From Oscillospiraceae bacterium (lineage in GTDB: Bacteria > Bacillota > Clostridia > Oscillospirales > CAG-272): a stretch of DNA of 34,145 bases. Positions 25,260-33,201 of the stretch are shown here, in pieces (position 1 is the first letter of the stretch; every line of letters begins with the position of its first letter). The DNA is taken from the NCBI GenBank assembly GCA_015065175.1, contig SVQV01000012.1:1-34145 (forward strand). The letters are read 5' to 3'. The translations under genes were made by a program, and so were the position numbers. The notes below the pieces were generated by a model. The model did not search any database and had not been told where the DNA came from. It saw only the letters and a list, made by a program, of their open reading frames with translations.

Positions 25260-27645
25260 AAACGGACAAGAAAAAAAGACCGCCTCCGAGAAGTATTATC
25301 AATCGGGCTCGGGAGAAAATCGCGGCAAAAGCACGCCCAAAAAGGCATCAAGGAGCATTTACCGCAACGATGACTTTGAACAGGATCTGACCGTTGACAT
25401 TGAGACCGCAAAAACCGTAGACTTTGCAAGCGTAAAGCTTCCAAGCGAAAGCACAAGCAAAAAAGTAAATAAAAGTTTACAAGGCAAAGGCGCTCGTTCG
25501 CCAAAAAGCAACAAATCCGCAGATGCTCACATTTCAAACAATGCAAGCTCTCCCTCTCCGAAATCCGAAAAAGCCGAGCGTGCGGGCAAGGACGAGAAAA
25601 AGGCGCGCTTGCGCCCCTCCCGCGACGGCTATTCTCCAAAGGAAAGAGAAAGCTCAGTCAGCATGACAAAGGTTATATCACGAGTGAGCGAAACGGTTAC
25701 AACGCAGAACGAGAAGCGCAAGAAGCGCAGAGTCGAGACGATTGCCGCCCGTATCCGCAAAAACAGGAGAAAAAGAGAGCAAAGAAAAAGACGAATCTTC
25801 GCTATGGCTCAGCGCTCCGCGTTTTTCAAATTTTTCAACGGTCTTTTCTCCGAAAAGAGCGCCTCGCACGAGTCTGAAACCAAGCTTGACAGATTTTTCG
25901 ACAGACTTACGCAATTCTGCTATACGAACCGCTTCTCTAAGTTCTTAGAAAAACAGCACGCTCGCTTTTGCTTCTGTGAAGCAAAAATATACGGCGCGTT
26001 CTTCCTGACCTTCGGCATTTTCGTGCTGACAGGATATTTTTGCGCGCAGTTCTGGCAGCTTCCGTATTATGACAGGGGCTATCTGTCGGTGGCGGTAGGT
26101 CTTGCCTGTGTCGTTATTTCTCTCCCCCTGCTTTTCAGCCGCCATACAATTTCAAGCGTTTTAGAGAACAGTCTTATAACAGACCTTCTCTTCTTCAGAT
26201 TTTTGGGCGCGCGTAAGCAGAACCTTAAAAACGAGGTAAAGGGTAACTACTTTTATCCTATCACCTTCGGAATAATTCTGGGTCTTTGCGGATTTTTCGT
26301 ATCTCCCTTAAATATTCTGGCTATACTGTTATTAGTGGTTTTTGTCGGATATGTCATAGCCTCGCCCGAGTTCGGAATTACGGTGGCGGTGCTTATTCTC
26401 CCTTTCCTGACCTATCTGCGCCACCCCACTGTTATAGTCTGCGCCCTTATCCTTCTCTGTTATATTTCCTATCTGAGAAAGCTTCTGCTCAAGAAGCGCA
26501 CCTTCCGCCTTTCCCCCTGTGACATCTTTGTTCTTATCCTTATGCTATTCTATCTGGGCGGCGGTATAATTTCCTACTCCAAAGGGCTTGACTCCTTTGA
26601 AAACTCGATGGTTTTCTTCTGTATAATCTCGGTTTATTTCCTCGCTTCAAATCTTTTGATAAACAGGCGTATTTTAGGTACCTTTATAAGAGCAATGCTC
26701 CTTTCGGGCATGGTAATATCCTTCCTCGGAATCTATCAGCAGCTGAGCGGCCGCGCCATTGCCGACTGGCTTGACATTTCGGCTTACGCGAATATTGCGG
26801 GACGTGTCTGCTCGACATTCGATAACCCCAATGTTTTCGCTTCGTATCTCATTATGATAATTCCCTTCGCATTTGTGCCTTACAAAGAAAAGACTACCTT
26901 CCTTTCGGTCATTTTCAAGATATTCGCCCTGATTCTTATGGGCGCGGCGCTTGTCTTTACCTGGTCGAGAGGCGCTTGGGTAGGAATTTGCGTAGGTCTC
27001 ATATGCTACGCTATTTTCCGACTGCGCAAGTCTCCCAAGATATTCGCGCTCATCTTCGCGTTTATCCCTAATGCTCTTCTCTTTGCGCCCAATTCGATCA
27101 CATCCCGAATTTCTTCTATCTTCTCCTTCCTCGGCGGTGATATTGACTCCTCGGTCTCCTACCGCTTCACGGTATGGAAGGACTCTCTGCGTCTCTTTGC
27201 CGACAACATTTTCGGCGGCGTGGGAGTCGGCTCGGATGCTTTCCATAATGCCTACAGAGTGTATAGCAGTATAGGCGCGGAAACGGTAGAGCATTCGCAT
27301 AACCTTTATTTGCAGATAGGCATACAGCTCGGAGTTTTTGCTCTTATCACCTTTGTGCTTGTCATTCTGTTCACCTGCCGAAGCTGCTTCTCTCTTGAAT
27401 TTTCGACTAATGAAAGCTCGGTGCATCCCGTGTGCGCTGCCGCTTTCTCGGCAGTTCTCGCGCTCTTGACTAACGGACTTACGGATTACGTGTGGTATAA
27501 CTACCGTGTATGCTTCCTTTTCTGGATTTTGCTCGGCGTTTGTACCGCTTCCTACAGAATAGGTCTTTCGGAGCAGAGACACAAAGACTATCTTGCCTCG
27601 CTTGTTTCTAATAAAGCAACTGTCGATGTGCAGATATCAAGGTAA
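25252..27645 (+). CDS. O-antigen ligase/polymerase-like membrane protein with long basic N-terminal tail
   Basis: A 797-residue protein. Residues 1-240 are hydrophilic and probably disordered; residues ~140-190 are extremely basic (KKRRVETIAARIRKNRRKRE). From ~245 onward there are about ten to twelve membrane helices with the Wzy/WaaL (O-antigen ligase family) marks: VCSTFDNPNVFASYL (~520), FTWSRGAWVGI (~570) and EHSHNLYLQIG (~680) in the large extracytoplasmic loop. Such proteins join or polymerise lipid-linked glycans on the outer face of the membrane. It overlaps trmD by 8 bases and is followed by two small single-pass proteins. The role in a surface polysaccharide or teichuronic-type polymer is inferred. 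Confidence 0.85.
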   Translation: MSENGQEKKTASEKYYQSGSGENRGKSTPKKASRSIYRNDDFEQDLTVDIETAKTVDFASVKLPSESTSKKVNKSLQGKGARSPKSNKSADAHISNNASSPSPKSEKAERAGKDEKKARLRPSRDGYSPKERESSVSMTKVISRVSETVTTQNEKRKKRRVETIAARIRKNRRKREQRKRRIFAMAQRSAFFKFFNGLFSEKSASHESETKLDRFFDRLTQFCYTNRFSKFLEKQHARFCFCEAKIYGAFFLTFGIFVLTGYFCAQFWQLPYYDRGYLSVAVGLACVVISLPLLFSRHTISSVLENSLITDLLFFRFLGARKQNLKNEVKGNYFYPITFGIILGLCGFFVSPLNILAILLLVVFVGYVIASPEFGITVAVLILPFLTYLRHPTVIVCALILLCYISYLRKLLLKKRTFRLSPCDIFVLILMLFYLGGGIISYSKGLDSFENSMVFFCIISVYFLASNLLINRRILGTFIRAMLLSGMVISFLGIYQQLSGRAIADWLDISAYANIAGRVCSTFDNPNVFASYLIMIIPFAFVPYKEKTTFLSVIFKIFALILMGAALVFTWSRGAWVGICVGLICYAIFRLRKSPKIFALIFAFIPNALLFAPNSITSRISSIFSFLGGDIDSSVSYRFTVWKDSLRLFADNIFGGVGVGSDAFHNAYRVYSSIGAETVEHSHNLYLQIGIQLGVFALITFVLVILFTCRSCFSLEFSTNESSVHPVCAAAFSAVLALLTNGLTDYVWYNYRVCFLFWILLGVCTASYRIGLSEQRHKDYLASLVSNKATVDVQISR

Positions 27646-27690
27646 ACTTTTATTTACAATCCCTTTGTAACAATGCTAAAGAGGTACGCT

Positions 27691-28161
27691 ATGAATAACA
27701 TTTTCATACGCCGTACTGACAAAATTATTTCGCTTATTTTACTTTTGTCTTTATTTCTGCTTTCTATGTCGGTAGGGGTGTCGGCTCGTCCGTCGGAGGA
27801 CACTCCTCTGACATACAAAATAAAGCTTCACATGATACGTGACGACATCGCCCCGCACATAAGACGGGGCGACAGCATCATCGAGGCGGTCGGAAAATAC
27901 AATATCGGTGTAATAACCGACATCCGATATGAAAAATGTACCGCCGAGGTGTTCAGCCACAAGGAAAACAAAAACGTTCTTTCCGAATACGAGGGCTTCT
28001 GCGATATAACTCTGACAGTCTCCGCGTCAGGCTCACGTGGCGAGCGAGGATATTCGGTAAACGGGTATTCTCTGCGCTTGGGAAAAGAGCTTTGTCTGCG
28101 CCTTCCCGACTTTTACGGTGTGGGAAAATGCGTTTCCATAACGGCATCGGAGGGCACTTGA
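27691..28161 (+). CDS. DUF4330-like single-pass membrane protein (156 aa)
   Basis: The start at 27691 is chosen because AAAGAGG lies 6 bases before it; an ATG 18 bases upstream has no ribosome site. An N-terminal hydrophobic segment (IISLILLLSLFLLSMSVGV, residues ~11-29) acts as signal or anchor; the remaining ~120 residues are extracytoplasmic, beta-rich, with VSASGSRGERGYSVNGYSLRLG reminiscent of DUF4330. Function unknown. It lies 46 bases after the polymerase gene and 1 base before the next gene, with which it seems to be paralogous. Confidence 0.7.
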   Translation: MNNIFIRRTDKIISLILLLSLFLLSMSVGVSARPSEDTPLTYKIKLHMIRDDIAPHIRRGDSIIEAVGKYNIGVITDIRYEKCTAEVFSHKENKNVLSEYEGFCDITLTVSASGSRGERGYSVNGYSLRLGKELCLRLPDFYGVGKCVSITASEGT

Positions 28162-28162
28162 T

Positions 28163-28645
28163 ATGAAGCGAATGAAGCTAAAACGCCTCTCTTATCTCGA
28201 TTATGTTATAATTGCGCTCCTCGCCTGCTTCGTCCTCAGCCTTTTTTCACGCTATGTGAAGGCGGAAAAGAATTTTTCCGACTCTGTTGAGACAAACGCC
28301 GAGATATACTTTGAAGTACACGGAGCTTCAGCCGAGCTTGTAAAGGCATTGCAGCAGGAAAGAACTCTTTTCTTTTCGGACGGCGCTGATTTCGGAAACA
28401 TTATGACCGAGAGCCTTCGGTCAAATAGCGCTGAGCTTTTTGTTACAGAGCTTGACGGACGGATAACAAAAACCCGTTCGGCTTCCCTTTATGACCTTTT
28501 CGGTGTTATTTCTGTGACGGGAGAGCAGAACGAGGGCGGATTTTTTGTAAACGGAGCCGTCTATATTGCGCCAAATATGACAGTAAAAGTCAAAAATGCG
28601 CTCGCCGACCTTGAAATTTTTATCGTAAATGTCGATATTTTTTAA
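28163..28645 (+). CDS. DUF4330-family single-pass membrane protein (160 aa)
   Basis: A basic N-terminus (MKRMKLKRLSYLDY) precedes one transmembrane helix (VIIALLACFVLSLFSRYV), then an extracytoplasmic domain ending in GEQNEGGFFVNGAVYIAPNM and VKVKNALADLEIFIVNV, the DUF4330 pattern. GGAGGG precedes the start by 8 bases. It is the last gene of the rimM-trmD-polymerase run. The two DUF4330-like proteins and the polymerase probably work together at the membrane surface (inference from order). Confidence 0.75.
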   Translation: MKRMKLKRLSYLDYVIIALLACFVLSLFSRYVKAEKNFSDSVETNAEIYFEVHGASAELVKALQQERTLFFSDGADFGNIMTESLRSNSAELFVTELDGRITKTRSASLYDLFGVISVTGEQNEGGFFVNGAVYIAPNMTVKVKNALADLEIFIVNVDIF

Positions 28646-28723
28646 TCTTTTGCCCTCTATTTTGTGAAAATTGCAAGAAAATTTAAATATTGTCTTTTTT
28701 TTGTTAATTTTGTGCAAAAGCTA

Positions 28724-28752
28724 TTGATTTTATTTGATAATTTTGCTATACT
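28724..28752 (+). promoter_or_regulatory. SigA-type promoter of the HPr gene
   Basis: TTGATT (28724-28729), 17-base spacer, TATACT (28747-28752), 39 bases before the start. Confidence 0.75.
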
Positions 28753-28791
28753 TTAGGTATAGAATAATTATTATTTGTAGAGGTAAAAGAA

Positions 28792-29055
28792 ATGATCACT
28801 CGCAATGTTACAATAAAGAACTCGCTCGGTCTTCATGCGAGACCCGCCACCTTCTTTATTCAGAAGGCAAACACCTTCAAATCTTCTATCTGGGTTGAAA
28901 AGGAAGACAGACGTGTTAATGCGAAAAGCCTTTTGGGCGTACTCTCTCTCGGAATCACAAACGGAATGTCTGTTACCCTGATAGCAGACGGCGCTGACGA
29001 GAAGGATGCCCTCGACGGTCTCGAGACACTTATTGACACACAGCTTAAGGACTAA
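28792..29055 (+). CDS. ptsH: HPr phosphocarrier protein
   Basis: An 87-residue HPr. His15 in NSLGLHARPAT is the site phosphorylated by EI in the sugar phosphotransferase system, and Ser46 in NAKSLLGVLSLGI is the site of HPr kinase used for CcpA-mediated catabolite control in Firmicutes. GTAGAGG precedes the ATG. It stands alone, without ptsI beside it, so a regulatory (Crh-like) role is possible, but the His15 makes full HPr function likely. Confidence 0.95.
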   Translation: MITRNVTIKNSLGLHARPATFFIQKANTFKSSIWVEKEDRRVNAKSLLGVLSLGITNGMSVTLIADGADEKDALDGLETLIDTQLKD

Positions 29056-29138
29056 TCCCTGTTTTCCAAGGACAGTATAAGACACAAATACGACAGACGG
29101 CGGCGCTTTTAAAGCAAGCCCCCCTAACGAAGTTTCAA

Positions 29139-29190
29139 GAAAAAGCGCAAGTGATAACGATTTCAACCGTTCTTCATAAGCGCTTTTTTC
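29139..29190 (+). terminator. Probable terminator after ptsH
   Basis: GAAAAAGCGC at 29139-29148 pairs with GCGCTTTTTTC at 29180-29190, with a small inner AACG/CGTT stem. The T-run lies inside the right arm. Confidence 0.6.
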
Positions 29191-29202
29191 GTTACACAAC
29201 AG

Positions 29203-29432
29203 CGAGCGAAGCGAGCTACCTCACTTTACGAAGTAAAACATCACTGTGCATCTCCCTGCAAAGCAAAGGGAATGCACTACATCACTTTTGCGCAAGCAAA
29301 AACATCACTGCGAGCGAAGCATGCTACCTCACTTTACGAAGTAAAACATCACTGTGCATCTCCTTGCAAAGCAAAGGGAATGCGCTACATCACTTTTGCG
29401 CAAGCAAAAACATCACTGCGAGCGAAGCGAGC
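29203..29432. repeat. 108-bp tandem repeat built of short hairpins, locus C
   Basis: Two nearly identical 108-base copies (29203-29310, 29311-29418) and the first 14 bases of a third (29419-29432). Each contains the hairpins TTTAC-GAA-GTAAA and TTTTGC-GCAA-GCAAAA, an imperfect one around GCAAAGCAAAGGG, and the word GCGAGCGAAGCGAGC, separated by ACATCACT linkers. Read on the minus strand, the TTC triloops and GTGATG linkers resemble loci A and B. Confidence 0.85.
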
Positions 29433-29454
29433 AACAAAAAAGGAGGCGCCTCTT

Positions 29455-31296
29455 ATGAGCAATATACTTTATTTGAGAGAAAAAGCAAACGCTCTGCCTC
29501 TTTGTCCCGGTGTTTACCTGATGAAAAACAGAGACGGGAAGATAATCTACGTCGGCAAGTCTAAGAAGCTCAAAAACCGTGTGAGCAGTTATTTTCTCGG
29601 CCGTTCGCATTCCTATAAAACAGAAAAAATGGTCAGCTCTGTTGCTGACTTCGACACTATTCTGTGCGACTCCGAGATAGAGGCGCTTACGCTTGAAAAC
29701 GTACTGATAAAAAAATATTCCCCGAAATATAATATAAAGCTGAAGGACGCAAAATCTTATCCTTATATAAAGATAACCGACGAGCCGTATCCCAAGCTTG
29801 TTGTAACCCGTGAGCGCAGGTCGGACGGAAGCTATTACGGTCCTTATTCGGGAATGGCTGACGCCTATGCGGCGGCAGACGCCATAAGAAAGGTGTTTCT
29901 GCTCCCGAACTGCAAGCGCTCTTTTCCGCGGGACATCGGACGTGAGCGCCCCTGCCTATACAAGCAGATGGGAAAATGCTGCGCCCCCTGTGCCGACGCT
30001 ATTTCGCAAAAAGCATATAACGAGTTGATAAAATCTGCAAAAAAGGTTCTGGACGGAAAGACCTCCGAGACGGTTGCCGAGCTTGAAAGGGAAATGCTCG
30101 CCTTTGCCGAAAAGGAGCAATTCGAGGATGCGCTTCGTTGCAGAAACAGCATTTTCGCGCTCAAAAAGCTCTCGGACAAGCAAAAGGCTGTGACATCTGA
30201 AAAAGCGGAGCTTGATGCTATCTCACTATACACCGACGATATATGCGGTGTAATTTCAGTGCTTTCTATCCGCGCAGGGCTGCTTAGCTCAAAGAACGAG
30301 TTTCTGTTTTCCGCAGATGAAATATCCGATTCGGAAGCATTTTCGGCATTTCTGTTTGAATACTATTTGCAAGCATCCGCTCTGCCGCGTGAGATACTTT
30401 TGGACACAGAGCTTGAAGATGAGGACCTTTCACCGCTCTCTGAGCATTTATGCGAAAGGGCGGGGCGCAGGGTCTATATCCGCACACCGAAGCGCGGAGA
30501 GGCGAAAAAGCTCTGCGAAATGGCAGAGACGAACGCGAAGGAGCGCGCCGCGCGCTACCGCAAGGAGATAGAGCGCGAGGACAGAGCGCTTATCCTGCTC
30601 GCCAAAACTCTTGCGCTCGAGGTGCTTCCCGAAAGAATAGAAGCCTACGATTTTTCCAATATCGGAAGCGAGCATATTACCGCCTCGATGGTCGTCTATG
30701 AGGGCGGAAAAATGAAAAAATCCGACTACAGAAGCTTTAAAATACAAACTACAGACGGGGTTGATGACTACGGCGCATTACGTGAGGCGCTGACGAGAAG
30801 GCTCTCACATATAGGAGACGGAAGCGCCTCTCTCGGCGACTCCCCCGACCTCATTCTGCTTGACGGCGGTGTCGGTCATGTGGGTGTCGGAAAGTCCGTG
30901 CTTGAGGAGCTTGGGCTTTCTATCCCTGTTTTCGGCATGGTAAAGGACGAGCATCACAAGACGAGAACTCTCTGCGACACCGAAAACGAATTCGGTATAG
31001 CGCACGAGCAAATTCTTTACGCGCTCATCTATCGCATACAGGAGGAGGCGCACAGATTTGCCGTTTCACACGCATCGGGCGCAAAGCGCAGAACCTTAAA
31101 GCGCTCGGTTTTATGCGACATCGAGGGAATAGGTGAGAAAAAAGCAAAAATACTTCTTACCTTCTTCGGCAGCATCAAGCGTCTGTCAAGCGCAAGCGCG
31201 GATGATATCGCCTCGGTAAAAGGAATTACCCGAACCGACGCCGAAAAAATAACCGCCTTTTTTGAAAAAAGAAAAAACAAAGCGAAATCGCACTAA
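29455..31296 (+). CDS. uvrC: Excinuclease ABC subunit C (UvrC)
   Basis: A 613-residue nuclease of nucleotide excision repair that makes the 3' and 5' cuts beside a lesion bound by UvrAB. The start at 29455 follows AAAGGAGG; the 61 in-frame codons upstream are translated repeat and give a non-protein-like sequence. Seen: the GIY-YIG nuclease (PGVYLMKNRDGKIIYVGKSK, first ~95 residues), a UVR motif near 200-235 (EREMLAFAEKEQFEDALRCR), the RNase H-like 5' nuclease (YDFSNIGSEHITASMVVY; LILLDGGVGHVGVG; FGMVKDEHHKTRTL) and C-terminal helix-hairpin-helices (IEGIGEKKAKILLTFFGS). Length is normal. Confidence 0.96.
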   Translation: MSNILYLREKANALPLCPGVYLMKNRDGKIIYVGKSKKLKNRVSSYFLGRSHSYKTEKMVSSVADFDTILCDSEIEALTLENVLIKKYSPKYNIKLKDAKSYPYIKITDEPYPKLVVTRERRSDGSYYGPYSGMADAYAAADAIRKVFLLPNCKRSFPRDIGRERPCLYKQMGKCCAPCADAISQKAYNELIKSAKKVLDGKTSETVAELEREMLAFAEKEQFEDALRCRNSIFALKKLSDKQKAVTSEKAELDAISLYTDDICGVISVLSIRAGLLSSKNEFLFSADEISDSEAFSAFLFEYYLQASALPREILLDTELEDEDLSPLSEHLCERAGRRVYIRTPKRGEAKKLCEMAETNAKERAARYRKEIEREDRALILLAKTLALEVLPERIEAYDFSNIGSEHITASMVVYEGGKMKKSDYRSFKIQTTDGVDDYGALREALTRRLSHIGDGSASLGDSPDLILLDGGVGHVGVGKSVLEELGLSIPVFGMVKDEHHKTRTLCDTENEFGIAHEQILYALIYRIQEEAHRFAVSHASGAKRRTLKRSVLCDIEGIGEKKAKILLTFFGSIKRLSSASADDIASVKGITRTDAEKITAFFEKRKNKAKSH

Positions 31297-31340
31297 ACGG
31301 CTGATTTTACAACGAAAACATGTTGAGGAGAGAAAGTTTT

Positions 31341-31907
31341 ATGATGAGAATTATTACGGGAAGCGCAAAGGGAGTGCGACTTGAAACGCTCGAAGGAGAA
31401 AACACCCGTCCGACCTCGGAAAGAATAAAGGAGGCTGTTTTTTCGGCTATTCAGTTTGAAGTCGAGGGCTGCCGTGTGCTTGACCTTTTTGCGGGAAGCG
31501 GACAGATGGGGCTTGAAGCCCTGTCAAGAGGAGCGGAAAGCTGCATGTTTATCGATTCTTCTCCCGAGGCTATCGCAATAGTGAAAAAAAATATCGACAA
31601 GGCTAAATTTACCGACCGTTGCCGCTATCTTATAAGCGACTACCGCAACTATATCCGCAAGGCGGCAAACGAGCGTGAGTTTGACCTTATCTTCATAGAT
31701 CCGCCCTATGCCGACAACTCGGTGGGAGATGCGCTCGAAAGAATAATAAAGGCTAAGCTCGCCTCACGCGGATGTATTATCGTCTGCGAAAGCGGAAACG
31801 AGGATATCTTTGCCGAAAGAGAGGCTCTTGCCGAGAATTTCGAAATAAAAAAGAGCGCGCGCTACAGTAAATCATTTATAAATATTCTTACCTACAAGGG
31901 TGAATGA
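31341..31907 (+). CDS. rsmD: 16S rRNA (guanine966-N2)-methyltransferase RsmD
   Basis: A 188-residue SAM-dependent enzyme that methylates G966 of 16S rRNA. The ATG at 31341 (MMRIITGSAKG) follows GGAGAGA at normal spacing; the earlier ATG at 31320 has no ribosome site. Seen: ENTRPTSERIKEAVFSAI, SAM motif I VLDLFAGSGQMGLEALSRGA, and the catalytic DPPY in FDLIFIDPPYADNS. It begins 44 bases after uvrC and ends 1 base before coaD, a common rsmD-coaD pairing. Confidence 0.95.
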   Translation: MMRIITGSAKGVRLETLEGENTRPTSERIKEAVFSAIQFEVEGCRVLDLFAGSGQMGLEALSRGAESCMFIDSSPEAIAIVKKNIDKAKFTDRCRYLISDYRNYIRKAANEREFDLIFIDPPYADNSVGDALERIIKAKLASRGCIIVCESGNEDIFAEREALAENFEIKKSARYSKSFINILTYKGE

Positions 31908-31908
31908 T

Positions 31909-32406
31909 ATGAAAAACAAAAAAACCGCGCTCATATGCGGAAGCTTCGACCCTATAACGCTGGGACATCTGGATATAGTCAGGCGCGCCGCCTCGATTTT
32001 CGACACGGTATACCTCACCGCATTTATAAATCCCGACAAGAAGTATTGCTTTTCACAGGAGGAGCGCATAAAATTTATGCAGGACGCCTGTGCCGATATC
32101 CCTAATGTTGTCTGCGGCTTTGACACGGGAATGGTCTGCGACTATGTAAAAAACAATAACATAGACTGCATAGTAAAAGGCATAAGAAACGAAAAGGACC
32201 TTTCATATGAAACGAAGATGGCGGATTTTAACCGCGAGCATAGCGGCCGTGAGACTCTGCTTCTCGTTGCCTCACAGGAGCTTTCCGAATGCAGCTCTAC
32301 GCTTGTAAGGGAGACCTTAAAAAGCGGCGGCGACCTTTCCGAGCTGCTTCCCGAAAGCATTATTTCCGAGCTGAAAGCCGCTTTCGAGAAAAATAACGAC
32401 AACTAA
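31909..32406 (+). CDS. coaD: Phosphopantetheine adenylyltransferase
   Basis: A 165-residue enzyme catalysing the fourth step of CoA synthesis: ATP plus 4'-phosphopantetheine gives dephospho-CoA. The start at 31909 is preferred to the GTG at 31900, which overlaps rsmD; AAGGGTG precedes it. Seen: the nucleotidyltransferase motif CGSFDPITLGHLDIVRRA with its TxGH, DCIVKGIRNEKDLSYE, and the C-terminal SSTLVRETLKSGGDLSELLP. One variation: canonical ISSTLVRE reads CSSTLVRE here. Confidence 0.96.
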   Translation: MKNKKTALICGSFDPITLGHLDIVRRAASIFDTVYLTAFINPDKKYCFSQEERIKFMQDACADIPNVVCGFDTGMVCDYVKNNNIDCIVKGIRNEKDLSYETKMADFNREHSGRETLLLVASQELSECSSTLVRETLKSGGDLSELLPESIISELKAAFEKNNDN

Positions 32407-32436
32407 TATTTACATTTAAAACAAAGGGATAGTTTT

Positions 32437-33177
32437 ATGAAATTTTTTGATTGCTCCGCTATCGAACGAAAAATAGGCTATGTATTTCACAACAAGGCAC
32501 TCTTAAAGCAGGCGTTTACACGCGCTTCCTACTGCAACGAAATGCGACAGGCGGGAAAGGATATACAGAGCAACGAGGTGCTTGAATTCTGCGGTGACAG
32601 TGTGCTTGCGGGGGCGATAATCACGCTTCTTATGGAAAGATATTCAAAAATGGCTGATTTCGGCATCATCACCGAGCTTGGCGAGGGCGATTTTTCGAAC
32701 ATAAAGAGCCGATTAAGCGACAAGAGTATGCTTTCCGCAAGGATAAAGGAGCTTGGCTTATATGAATATCTGCTTCTGAACAAGGGCGACGAAAAAATGA
32801 ACATTGCCGCTCAGCCGTCTGTTATGGAGGACCTTTTCGAGAGTATTATCGGGGCGCTCTACTTCGACTGCGGCAAGGACATGAAAATTGTCACCGAAGT
32901 AATAGACAGAATGCTCGATATCGACCGCTATTTTGAGAGGACAGCAAAGCCCAATCAGCGAAGCAGTAAAAATCTCTTGCAGGAATGGTGTCAGGCGCGT
33001 TCGCTTGAACGGCCTATATACGAGGTAGTAGCGGAATTCGGGCCCGAGCATGAAAAGCATTACCGTGTTTTATGTAAAATTGAAGGCAAGGATTTCGCTG
33101 TCGGCGAGGGAAAGAACAAAAAATCCGCCGAAAGCGATGCCGCGCAAAAGACCTATCTCTCGCTTTTAAACAAATAA
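32437..33177 (+). CDS. rnc: Ribonuclease III
   Basis: A 246-residue double-strand-specific endoribonuclease for rRNA and mRNA processing. Seen: the catalytic signature NEVLEFCGDSVL (residues 46-57; usual NERLEFLGDAVL) with the metal-binding Glu and Asp kept, EDLFESIIGALYFD for the second acidic cluster, and a C-terminal dsRNA-binding domain (SSKNLLQEWCQARSLERPIY, then KNKKSAESDAAQKTYLSLL). The signature residues that differ are not catalytic. AAAGGGA precedes the ATG. The more usual neighbours acpP and smc are absent. Confidence 0.95.
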   Translation: MKFFDCSAIERKIGYVFHNKALLKQAFTRASYCNEMRQAGKDIQSNEVLEFCGDSVLAGAIITLLMERYSKMADFGIITELGEGDFSNIKSRLSDKSMLSARIKELGLYEYLLLNKGDEKMNIAAQPSVMEDLFESIIGALYFDCGKDMKIVTEVIDRMLDIDRYFERTAKPNQRSSKNLLQEWCQARSLERPIYEVVAEFGPEHEKHYRVLCKIEGKDFAVGEGKNKKSAESDAAQKTYLSLLNK

Positions 33178-33201
33178 ATTTTATATATCAAGGAGAAAAC
33201 A

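Larger units (their letters stand above)
29056..29454. other. Gene-free stretch between ptsH and uvrC
   Basis: It holds the ptsH terminator (29139-29190) and a modular hairpin/tandem repeat (29203-29432). The reading frame of uvrC is open through the repeat only because the unit is 108 bases (36 codons). Confidence 0.7.

Noticed and set aside
26674-27582. 302-residue antisense frame inside the O-antigen-ligase-like gene
   Set aside because: It is a shadow of the membrane protein; the translation is low-complexity and charged with no family motif or ribosome site.
29203-29432. CRISPR-like array
   Set aside because: The unit is one continuous 108-base tandem repeat with no unique spacers and only two full copies.
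29272-29454. 61-residue N-terminal extension of uvrC
   Set aside because: It is translated repeat (a 36-codon periodic unit) with no ribosome site; UvrC homology begins at the ATG at 29455, after AAAGGAGG.
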